64,000 nt of DNA from Primulina eburnea (taxonomy: Eukaryota > Streptophyta > Magnoliopsida > Lamiales > Gesneriaceae): the NCBI RefSeq assembly GCF_022965805.1, contig NC_133106.1, positions 33,035,913 through 33,099,912 on the forward strand, written 5' to 3'. How positions within the stretch are numbered: position 1 is the first letter of the stretch; every line of letters begins with the position of its first letter. The notes under the pieces were generated by a model, which was not told the DNA's origin, did not search any database, and was given only the letters and a program-made list of their open reading frames with translations. A program made the translations under genes and the position numbers. This document shows, in pieces, positions 54,299 to 64,000 of the stretch.

Positions 54299-54979
54299 AT
54301 TTAAGGAGGGGGCATCCTCACGAGTCACGCCGTTGCTGCTGAGGCCCCTGTTGTTGTTGTTGTTGTTGTTGATGTTGATGTTGATGTTGATGTTGCTGTT
54401 GTTGAGTACCACGGGTCGAAGAAACTTAATTATATAGCACAAGAAGAATGTTCAAGGAAAAGGGAGAATGAACCAAAAGAGAACCCCAGTATCAATTAAC
54501 ACACAAATGACCAAGGACCCAAAGAATTTCACCAAACTTAGAGGCCGCTCATGTCTGTCTATCATAAAAATAAAAAAAAATCAAACAAATAAACAACAAA
54601 GAGAAAAATGGCTTCGAAGCTTTTATTATAACCCTAGAATACAAACAAAAAACCACGTGTTCATCGCACAGACTGAAACCTCGGGGGAAATATAACAACA
54701 GACTGTCCTAGTTGAATGGGTCAAAGAAATAGGAAGCACAGAGACGTACAAGATTCAAGAACCAAAACTTCATACAGAAATCGAACAATTTTTTTAGGGA
54801 ATCACTTACCCAGGAACGAAAATTTAATCCCTTTTTCAAAAAAAGGATCGAAAATTTAATAGAAACTCTGGAAAATCTATAATACCGAAATTCTGACAGT
54901 AAAAAAATTCACACGCTTAAAAACAGCACCAACAAAAAAGAACTTACATTTTATCAGCTTCCCAGTTGGTTTGAGACAT
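54299..54979 (-). pseudogene. LUG: remnant of a LEUNIG-type transcriptional co-repressor gene
   Basis: Exon 1 is at 54948-54979: the ATG at 54979-54977 reads MSQTNWEADKM, the hallmark start of LEUNIG proteins, and stops at a perfect donor GTAAGTT. About 520 bases downstream on the same strand, 54318-54420 encodes a glutamine/histidine run (QQQHQHQHQH... QQQ) followed by RRD, as in the LEUNIG poly-Q linker before RRDG. The frame then hits a TGA at 54320-54318 and seems frameshifted. The exon expected between them, encoding the LisH/LUFS domain (LFEWWSVFWD in the family), is not found. The WD40 half is absent too, cut off by an LTR fragment. LEUNIG works with SEUSS to repress genes in flower development. 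This copy cannot make that protein. Confidence 0.7.
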
Positions 54980-56921
54980 GTTTTCCAAGCCAGCGGCTCA
55001 GAATAAAATAATCCGACTAAAAGACACACCTTTCCTTGACTCTCCACCGCTTAAGCTTCTGAAATTTGTTTATCACATCAAGCCCACAAAATATAAGAAA
55101 AATACGAAAGTTTTGATATTCTCAACAGCTGAAATACCGCAGACAAAGTAGCACATAGAATCTAAGCCAGACACTTTAAAGTTCAATCGGAAAGAAAACC
55201 AAGAAATCTTGAAACCACAACAGAAAAACAAAGATAACTATTACACTAAACATCAACATCATACACATGCACACATAAAAATTCCATTAAAAATACAACA
55301 AATTTGTATTATTCGTGGGATTAAAAAACTGGAAACGAACAATAAAGACGCGAAGAGATTACGTAAAACCCACCCCAAAACAGCAAATATTCTTTTTTTT
55401 TTCTTTACTTGGGCATCAATTTTTTTTAAAAAAAAAACATCGCAAAGAATTTTTTTTATTATTATCTCTGATTAAAGCTTTGTTGGTGGATTTGTGAGAG
55501 CTGTTGCAGTCTTGCAGATATCATTATGGGTATCAATGGAAATTTACCCGAAAGTCCTTTTCAGTTGGTCAAATTTCCTGTTTAAGATCATTCCTGCAGG
55601 AAAGCGAAAACGAAATTGACCAAAATAGGCCTTGAGAGATATCCAGAGAGATTGCTGAAAATTGAGGGTTGAATTGTTAATAGACTTGGTCTCCAGCTTT
55701 AAGAACACCTTTTTAACTGTGAGACTTGTTTTGTTATTTCATTTCAGACCTTCCATTTTCGCACATTTTCATCGGACGGATGAACATATTTAATCGATCG
55801 GTTCGGTTGGTAAAAAAAATTCGATTGGTTCGATTTTGCTCGATTGCTCACCCCTTCACCTTCGCTATAAAACATATATACGTGAGATGTAAAAGTCGAT
55901 GGAGAAGAAGAACTATTTCAAACTATTTATGCGAAATAAGCATCAAAATGTTGAAATGAAAAGTCTCAATTTTCATGTCACACTATAAATAAATATCATT
56001 TCAGTTAACCGAAGACAACTTGAAAATGTTTTTGGAAGAGGAAATATAAATGATATTAGAGTCAAGAGAGGGGATAAAGTAAAAACTATTCAATTGAACA
56101 ATCCCCTTGCACCCACTAGTCGGGTTCACGTCAACCTCTTAAAAATAGTTTTGAAATTCAGAAATAAAATAGGTAAAGATAAGTGCTACGCACGTGAAAA
56201 TACATTTTTATTATAAATAATTGTTGTTAAAGAAATGAGATTAGAAGAGATTAATTTACAAAAAATTATATATTAATGATTTCATGCTATATTAGTCGAT
56301 AAAAATGAGTAATGCTACATGTGCAACTAAATTTGTACAATAATTCTTACAATTCAAAAAAATCAATACAGAAATTTCATTTATCAAAATCTCATGATAA
56401 ATTAAATATAAAATCACATTAGATAATAACAAAATCTCACGATATAATTGTTGTAAATATCGCAATACGATATATTGATTGTACCTTTAGCATTTATCCG
56501 TAGGAAATTCAATGTAATATAATTTGTACTACATTTATTATAAAATGGGTGGAAAAGATATTTGTCTAAAAATTTTATGTTATAAATCTAAGGTTATTCT
56601 TGAATGAAAGGATTTCAAATCCATGGATTTCAATACATTCAAATGTATTTTTGTTATTTAGAGAAGTAATATCATAAACCTCAAATCCACTCATTTCATG
56701 TTTATATAGTAGTATTTCATGTTAATTATGATATTTTTCAAGTCCACCCAATAATAATGTTATTTGAAATTTATTCTACTTTATATAAATAATAATATGT
56801 AAATAAGTAATGTTTAGATTCAAGATTTGATATATTGTTTCATTGTTAACAAGAAAATTATAATTCTAATCCATAAATTTGAAATCAATTTATCCAAGTG
56901 CAATCTAAATAAATTAATAAT
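54980..56921. other. former 5' region of the LEUNIG remnant and AT-rich intergenic DNA
   Basis: The 5' leader on the minus strand contains a likely splice acceptor (AAATTTCAG near 55060), as expected for the intron in the untranslated leader. Beyond ~55600 there is GGTTCGGTTGG-type low complexity (55795) and AT-rich DNA. No other gene is recognised. Confidence 0.4.
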
Positions 56922-57103
56922 GAGTGAGTCTCATGTGAGACCGTCTCACGGGTCATAATCCGTGAGACGGGTCAACCCTACCCATATTCACAATAAAAAG
57001 CAATACTCTTAGCATAAAAAATAATACTTTTTCATGGGTGATCCAAATAAGAGACCCGTCTCACCAATACGACCCGTGAGACCGTCTCACACAAATTTTT
57101 GCC
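56922..57103. mobile_element. 182-bp MITE, intact copy
   Basis: Ends GAGTGAGTCTCATGTGAGAC and CACAAATTTTTGCC, flanked by ATTAATAAT at 56913-56921 and 57104-57112 (9-bp target duplication, exact). Confidence 0.95.
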
Positions 57104-57255
57104 ATTAATAATTGTTGAAAAACATAGTAGTAATAAATATTATAATTTTGTATAAATTAGACATTGGAGAAAATATAATATAAAATTGATATCACAATAG
57201 TTATTAAAATGAGAGAAGCAAAAAGTATAATACATAACGTTGACCACTTATTTTA

Positions 57256-57437
57256 GGCAAAAACTTGTGTGAGACGGTCTCACGGGTCATATTTGTGAGA
57301 CGGATCTTTTATTTGGGTCATCCATGAAAAAGTATTACTTTTTATGCTAAGAGTATTACTTTTTATTGTGAATATGGGTAGGGTTGACCCGTCTCACGGA
57401 TTAAGATCCGTGAGACGGTCTCACATGAGACTAACTC
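57256..57437. mobile_element. 182-bp MITE, intact copy, opposite orientation
   Basis: Ends GGCAAAAACTTGTGTGAGAC and CATGAGACTAACTC, flanked by CTTATTTTA at 57247-57255 and 57438-57446 (exact). Only 153 bp from the previous copy. Confidence 0.95.
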
Positions 57438-57446
57438 CTTATTTTA

Positions 57447-60230
57447 CCACGTGTGATTGATTTATGAAAAATAAAAATATAATATAGATAATATATTCTA
57501 AACCTTAAATTAAATTATTGCGTCAAATGTTTTCTTCTTTTATAGTTTCAATTTATATTGCTTTCACGATTTTTTGTTGTCATCAGTTTTTTCTTCTCTG
57601 TGAAAAACAATATTCTCGTCATCTTCATTAGCAAAACTTATGAGAAGAAATGTATATTCTTCTCTATTTGATGCCTCTACAAATCTCCACACAAATTAAG
57701 TGTTTTGTAGAAAAAAAAAAAAGTTTGTTTCATCAAGCAAATAAAACCAAAGAATTTTGTTATTTCAGTATTCTACAAATTATATTTATTTTTTGTAATA
57801 TTTTAACTTAATCTACAAGCAAATAAAATCAATGAATTTTGGTTATTCTAGATAACTGACAAAATATGATTTAATTAATATTTTATTATATTTATCAAAA
57901 AGTGTTCAACTCTTAATGATATAACATATTTACGCAATATTTTATTTAAATACAAAAATTCAAAATTACGATAACATATTTTTTTTGGTATTTCATACTA
58001 TATTATTGGAAGTATTAAATTTGTATATATTAATTTTTTTCTGAGAAACTTCTTGCATATATAACTCATTCAAAAGATTATAGATTTACAAAATAAAACA
58101 AAGCATATTCAATTTAATATTTTGTGAAAAATATATGTTCACTCATCTACAAGCAAATAAAAACAAATAAATTTTACCTTTCCTATTATCAATCATAACT
58201 CATATGAAGAAAAATTGAGCAATAATGAATATTTTTTGTAAAGATTTATTCATAATAATTTTAAAAATTTACCTTAAAAGATATGTCATTTCACATCACA
58301 TAAATCTATAATTGATTTACTTATATCCATCCTTTATAAAAATACATTTTCGTCAATTGCAAGATCATTACAAAGACGAAAAATAGTTAAAATTAGTAAA
58401 ACCGTATGTATTCAATCATATATTGTTAAATTTTAATAATAAACTAAGGCTTTGAAAAATATTAGTTGGATTTTTTAATAAAGAAAAATAGATAGAATAA
58501 ATACTCACGAAATATTTATAAGGTCATCTTTCTTCTATATCCAATAATGCTTTGTATCATTTTTGTAAAATGTAATTAACCGTCGAACCTTCTTCATAAC
58601 ACCAACCCACATGATTTATTTATTTGGCTTCATTATTTTAATTCGTCGTTTTAAATTAATTATTCTCAATTAATTCAAATTAGAGGATATTTAATATCAT
58701 GTTCTTACACAAATTATGTTTTTTGTGGAAAAAATTCATTATATTTACAACCAAATAAAACAAAAGAATTTTGGTATTTCAATATTGTACAAACTAATTT
58801 TTTTGGGAAAAAATTATTTTCGCTTCATCTATAAACAAATAAAACCCATGAATTTTTGTATTTCAATATTCTCAAATTAATATTTTGCGGAAAAAAATAT
58901 GTTCAATTCATCTATAAGAAAATAAAAACCAAAGAATTTTGGAGTTTCAATCTTCTTGGCAACTTGATCCTTGCCTAGCATACATAGATTGATAATCTTG
59001 ACATCATCATAATAATTGATTTTACATAAACTTCAACACCAAATTAAAGATAAACTTCTTGTATATATAAAATCATTCAAAAGATTATAAATCTGCAAAA
59101 TAAAGTAAATCACATTCAAACGAATATTTTTGTGAAAAACATTTGTTCACTTCATCTACAAGTAAATAAAAACCAAACAACTTTGACTTTGTCTATGGAG
59201 AAGTAGTGAGTATTGCTACATCAATAAATTTTATAAAAATTTATTGATCATAATTTTAAAAATTTACATTCAAAGATATATCTTTTAATGTTACAAAAAC
59301 TATAACTGATTTATCAATATATATTTCTGATAAAAATAATTATTCGTTAATTGCAAGAATCTCTCATAAAATAATTGTTATAGTTTATAGCCTTTAAAAA
59401 GAGGAAAACATAGTTAAAATTAATAAAAATATATTATTCAATTTTATATCGTTAAATTTCCATAATAAACCAAAGCTTTTGAACAATATTAGTTGACTTT
59501 CTTTTTGATAAAGAAATATAGATAAAATAAATATCAATGAAATATTTATTAGGATTATATCTGATAATTAATGTATAATTTTGTAGATGTAATTAAATAT
59601 CAAACCTTCTTCATGACACCAACCTTGTTAAAACAAAAACAAAATTAGTTCAATTATTTGGCTTCAGTAGTTTAATTCTTCATTTTAAAAAATTAATCTT
59701 AATGAGCGTAAAATAAAAGATATTTAACATCATATCATTATACAAATTAAGTTTTTGTGGAAAAAATATTTTCACTTTTTTACAAGAAAATAAAACAAAA
59801 GAATTTTGTTATTTTAATCTTCTACAAATTAATTTTTTTGTGAAAAAATCTACAAATTAAGTTTTATGTGAAAAAAATCTTTTTCACTTCATCTATAAGT
59901 AAATAAAACCAATATATTTTGGTATTTCAATCTTTTCAAATTAATATTTTTTGTGAAAAACATTTGTTCTCAATTCATCTATAAGAAAATAAAAATCAAA
60001 GAATTTTAAAATTTCATCTTTTTTGGCAACTTGATCATTATCTAACATAAATGTAGTTTGACAATTTTGTCATTGTCATAATAACTAATTTGACAAAAAC
60101 ATCCTCACTAAATTTTTCATGTATGTACAAACTAAGGACAAATTTGACATTACACAATAGAAAAACTTTGACCTTGATTCACACTTTTATAATATGTATA
60201 GATATTATTTATCTATTAGAGTTTGATACG
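57447..60230. repeat. ~1-kb unit repeated in tandem, diverged, non-coding
   Basis: The block from CTTCTTG(C/T)ATATATA(A) at ~58047 through CATTCAAAAGATTATA, TTAATAATAAAC(T/C)AA, AACCTTCTTCAT and ACAAATTA(A/T)GTTTTT(T)GTGG near 58730 recurs at ~59050-59760. Shorter parts (TTCATCTA.AAG.AAATAAAA, CAAAGAATTTT) recur from 57700 and again to 60020. Divergence is high and no ORF survives, so it is an old duplication of intergenic DNA or of a dead element. Confidence 0.65.
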
Positions 60231-60739
60231 TGTGTGTATATATATATATATATATAAACCACGGATGGAAAACACCAAAACATCAAACGCCAAAATCCTC
60301 CTATCTCCATATCTCTTAAGGATCTCGTGTTAATGAATAATGATATTGTAAGGATAGATGTTTCACATTGACTAGATTAAGTTCTTGATAATTAAATATA
60401 TAGATTTGGAAAATCTTATCTTTTAGCTAGCTTTTGAGTTGTAATGAGATTCAAGTTCATGATCTTGACATGTCTAGAAATTAAAATAAAATTTTACAAT
60501 TATGCAAAATTTGTTATCTAAATACTAGCTATTTTTTACTTCATAAACCATGCATAACCGTATTTAGTTTTTGTTCTGATCTAAGATATATTTTAGCTCT
60601 TAGAAAATGCGTATCTGCAAACCAATTCGGACTAAAAAGATAAGATGCATTTATATGTAAATAAAACTATTAATGCTTTGCACACAAATATTTTTTTTGT
60701 TAGGGATACACAAATATGTTGTCTTACCTCGCTCCTTCG

Positions 60740-60864
60740 ACTTCAATTGCGAAACAAAACCCTCTACTTGAAGGAGCTGATCAGTCATGGTACTTGCATC
60801 CATGAGACACGGCTGGATCCAAACAGCATGATAGACAACTTCCCAGCTACTAAATACGAAAATT
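60740..60864 (+). pseudogene. fragment of a second copy of the 128-residue gene
   Basis: Around 60760-60850 the plus strand reads HETRLDPNSM.DNFPATKYE, close to HETRLDPNSVKRDFPAT of the gene at 33547-33933, and just before it LYLKE matches VYLRE. Nucleotide similarity covers ~100 bp and stops at 60864, where a Copia LTR begins. The part between has lost several codons. The downstream two-thirds of the gene are absent. It is on the opposite strand from the intact copy. Confidence 0.65.
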
Positions 60865-61278
60865 TGTTGGTCCCACGTGCGGTAATTTGAAATAATAAAC
60901 TCGAAAATAAAGAATAAACTGGACACCGAGATTTACGTGGAAAACCCCTAAAAATTATTAGGGTAAAAACCACAAGCAAGATGAAAAGAATTCCACTATA
61001 ATATTTTGTGGTGTACAACTCACTCACTGTGTTTTCAAAGAGAACACACACTCTCTTAATACAGGAGAACAAACACCTCACAAATATTATAGAACTAAGC
61101 ACTTAAATTCTATAAGATGAGAGAAAACTCGAAGAATGGATGATTTCAGAATGAAGAGGGGAGCTCTATTTATAGAATCTCTTGTCCGTGTGAAGACGCG
61201 TTCCGTATTTTCGAAAATTTCAGATAAACGCATAGCCAACACGTCTTCTCATTTAATGAAATGTTGACTTTGCCGACA
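60865..61278 (-). repeat. 3' LTR of a Copia element
   Basis: Minus strand: starts TGTCGGCAAAGTC at 61278 and ends GTGGGACCAACA at 60865. TATA box CTATAAATAG near 61169-61178. Related to the fragment at 2550-2850. Confidence 0.8.
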
Positions 61279-61292
61279 TTTCTCCCACTTGG
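61279..61292 (-). promoter_or_regulatory. polypurine tract of the Copia remnant
   Basis: Minus strand: CCAAGTGGGAGAAA, directly before the LTR. Confidence 0.85.
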
Positions 61293-61569
61293 AAATTTGA
61301 TTGAGAATCAAACACATCTCCACACATCTTTTCAATCTTACCATTCCCTGCTGCTTACATTTCCGCTAGACCACTTGAGGATCTACACCACTCAAACTTA
61401 TTACTGTTCACTGGCTTGGTACGAAAATCAGCTATGTATAACCTTTGTATGGATCTTCTGCGTATCCACGCTTCCTTCATCCACGACTTCTCGCACAAAG
61501 TGAAATTGGACTCCAATGTGTTTAGTCCTGAAATTAAAGGCTGGATTCCATGCGATGTGCAAGGCACTC
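61293..61569 (-). pseudogene. Copia RNase H C-terminal remnant
   Basis: The minus strand reads ALHIAWNPAFNFRTKHI then HFVREVVDEGSVDT, the standard end of Copia RNase H, with stops soon after. It is cut at 61570 by the Ty3 LTR, so the upstream pol is lost or lies beyond that insertion. Confidence 0.8.
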
Positions 61570-64000
61570 TGTATAACGGCCCGAAAATCCGTGTTTGAAA
61601 ATTTGCGGAAAAATTAAAAATTTTCTTTTTGAAATAATTAAGATGCCTCATTCACGAAATAAACTGATAAATCCAGTCTAATGTTCAAAAATTGCAGCGG
61701 AAGAAAATATTTGTTTGCCAAATAATAATTTAAAATAATCCAACAGCCGATAAAAAGTTTGAGCATAAAAATATAGCAAGTGCTGAAACTGAGGTCCTCG
61801 GGTGCCACTACTGACGACCCAAGCTAACTCACTGGTCCCCGCCCTCGATCCCGACATCATCAGTACCTACAACAATCAAGTCTAGTGAGTCTAAAGACTC
61901 AACATGCATATATCGTAAATAACAAGTAAATATAGTAGAATTTCATGGGAGTAAAAATATCATGTCATGAGGCATAATGTAAAGTATCGTGTCAAGATTA
62001 ATTATAATACGTGCATAGCTGAACTGAAAATCATAGTGAAACTGTTTGCTCCTTAGAGCCCTGTACTGAAATAGCTTATAATAATTTTCTGGTGAGATTA
62101 TGGTCTATGCAAGTGGTCCCTGAACTGAACTGAACTGAACTGAACTGACCGATACTGGGGACCGGACCGATACTGGGGTTCGGATTTACGTCTGATGAGA
62201 CTACTGCCACAGTACTGGGTGAAACAACTGAACTAACCGGTAACTGGTGACCGGACCGGTACTGGGGACCGGATTTAATACTGATAGTAAAGTGACCACA
62301 AGCAATATCGCATAAATCTCAAAAATGAATATTTTTGCACGTAATAAAATTAACCAACATAATTAAATATGAACAATTCCGATCTTCTTGCATTAAAATC
62401 ATGTACTTGCGATATTTAAAAATATCTATATGGCTTATTGAAGAGTGAAAGAAGATATAAACATGCCTTGGTTTATTTTGACAGAAAACAAAAAAAATAA
62501 CGACGCGGCGCGGCGGAGACGGAGTGCTCTTCTCTTCCTCACTTAATTCCTTTAAATTAAGCATGCACCATAATTATTATATAGCGTAAAAAAAATCGTA
62601 AACGTGATGCATGAACATTAAAAATATTATGATTCGTGCTCAGGGCGCTGCTAGGACTAAAATCTCAGCCTGGGTGCAAAATGACCATTTTGCCCCTGGA
62701 AACCCAAAAATTATCGTTTCAACCATGGACCTCTAAAATTGACCCGAAGCTTATCAAACTCCTTAAAATATTCCAAAACATTTTTAAAATATTCTTAGAC
62801 GTAAATTCGAGCCCAAACATCAACTTAATCTATTCGTTTTAAAAACTTAGACCGGGTCTCGGTTTTAACCCGAATCGGCTCGAAACTCACCCGAAATTTT
62901 CCCAATTATTTATCATTCCTAACAAACACTAAAATGATTCTGAAACCATGTCATCAGCGCCATAACACACGGCTTAAACCTACAGCCTTAAAAAAATTTC
63001 TCGGTCACTTACCTAACTCACCTTACAACACATGGCTCCACCCCTTACAACACATCCACCCCTTACAACACATGGCTCCACTCTCCTACCACCACATATC
63101 AGCCTTTATGACTCATTAAGCCCTTAATGAACCTCCTAAATAAAACTCAACCGAAGCATAAAGCTGCCGTTCAAATTAACCACAGAAACATCGCTTACAC
63201 CATGGCAACCGAAGACCCTCTTCCCTTGGCTTGCAAATGTCGATCCTAGCACACGACCAGGAAGACTAGCACCTAACCGGCTAAGTTGAGACCCTCCTCG
63301 AACCATCCTAGGGTGTCCTTGTTCCCACTGAACCTACGCAACTAGTCCTCTGCACGCTGGAGATTCCAGCTTCTCGCTAAACCTCCCAAGACCCCTAAAC
63401 ACGCTCAACTCCTCGGTTTTGCATCCTACCACAAGCTGCTGTAATCTCTAACCCCAGAACAACATCTCATCACCTTGCTCATCCCCTAGACAACCAGCAC
63501 TCGCAGCCCTTGCGCCACAATTTAGAAAACGTGAGTAGTAATTGTGGAAATGCATGAAACAAAGCATAACCGATACATCCTCATGTATAGTTGCTGGATC
63601 GAAAGTTTTAATGCATAAATACATGTACATCAGTAGTATAACGTGAATGATGCAGAAAAAGAGTAAAAGCGTGCGTTGGTGATTGAAGAACAAGAACGTT
63701 GCAATGGAATCCGGGAGAAGTTTTCTTTGCACGTTTAAATGAAATAAAACGAAACCTTCAGCTTGCTGTTTTCTGAAACCGAGGACAAGGGGTGCTGAAA
63801 GAGGGTGTCGGCTGGTGTGTGGGTGCAAAAATTTAGGTTTAGGGTCAATGGTGCTTAAGGGCTTAATTATATAGATAACAAATTAGTTTATGGGCCTAAA
63901 TTGTTTAATTAAAAGATTAAAAGAGAATTAGGCCCAATAGACTTAAAATTAGGTCTATTAAATCCAAACACACTCCCGTAAAATATATCGAGTTGAAAAG
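61570..64000 (-). repeat. Ty3 LTR, minus strand, runs off the window
   Basis: The lower edge TGTATAACGGCCCG is the LTR 3' end in minus orientation. It is colinear with 15552-24254: GAGTCTAAAGACTC near 61887, the GCTCAGGGCGCTGC block at 62638, and the end at ~63980 matches ~23850. It contains CTGAA repeats (62123-62146), GACCGATACTGGGG repeats, and CCCTTACAACACAT repeats (63036-63075). About 400 more bases would reach its start, beyond the window. Confidence 0.75.

Noticed and set aside
55980..56160. Stretch that translates to a protein-like string with few stops (VKRGDKVKTIQLNNPL)
   Set aside because: Short, interrupted in each frame, and I can name no family; left as intergenic.

Overview
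This window is plant nuclear DNA from a repeat-rich eudicot chromosome. It is AT-rich and holds a few scattered genes among nested LTR retrotransposons, MITEs, a SINE, microsatellites and gene debris. There are no operons, Shine-Dalgarno sites, tRNA genes, rRNA genes or CRISPR arrays. The retroelement lineages (Tekay-type chromovirus, Sirevirus, Athila-like) and a LEUNIG-type gene remnant fit a eudicot. A lamiid or Lamiales source is a guess from overall sequence flavour only.

Layout. 1-5.2 kb: two related small membrane-protein genes on the minus strand (498-1034 and 4507-5124), separated by a duplicated non-coding segment (1538-2549 and 3444-4242) that catches a MITE with its empty site. 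5.47-5.71 kb: a tRNA-derived SINE with an 18-bp target duplication. 6.1-9.0 kb: the degraded 3' part of a minus-strand Sirevirus-type Copia element, with LTR, purine tracts and an envelope-position ORF carrying a plant-transposon-protein-like domain. 9.1-12.3 kb: LTR fragments and a Copia RNase H remnant. 15.5-24.3 kb: a ~3-kb solo Ty3 LTR (minus, TSD ATCAA), split by a young 5.65-kb terminal-repeat element that encodes only Gag (TR-GAG type, TSD GTCAC). 24.6-32.0 kb: an old Copia element (TSD AAATT) full of later insertions, including a Sirevirus 5' fragment, a Ty3 LTR/gag chimera and a 1.44-kb solo LTR (TSD GATAA).

32.8-34.4 kb: a gene island with a LEA-like ORF, an unidentified 128-residue gene and a Harbinger-like MITE. 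34.5-47.25 kb: a Tekay-type Ty3 element with 1.9-kb LTRs and a single gag-pol frame broken by six nonsense codons. Its reverse transcriptase is split by a 4.0-kb non-autonomous Sirevirus-like element (TSD GAAAC) whose LTRs are nearly identical. 47.8-54.0 kb: more copies of the 182-bp MITE and a giant (~4.8 kb) foldback element built of ~220-bp subrepeats. 54.1-55.0 kb: remnant of a LEUNIG co-repressor gene next to a Sirevirus LTR fragment. 56.9-60.2 kb: two more MITEs and a ~1-kb tandem repeat. 60.7-64 kb: a fragment of a second copy of the 128-residue gene, a Copia 3' end, and a Ty3 LTR that runs off the window.

How it fits together: the order of insertion can be read from nesting and target duplications. 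The most unusual recurrent pattern is that at least five unrelated LTR families here each carry their own array of short, near-perfect palindromes, mostly in the U3 or upstream part of the LTR. The TR-GAG element carries its palindrome both in its LTRs and in three internal hairpins. The host genes are few and small and are not functionally linked to one another by position.
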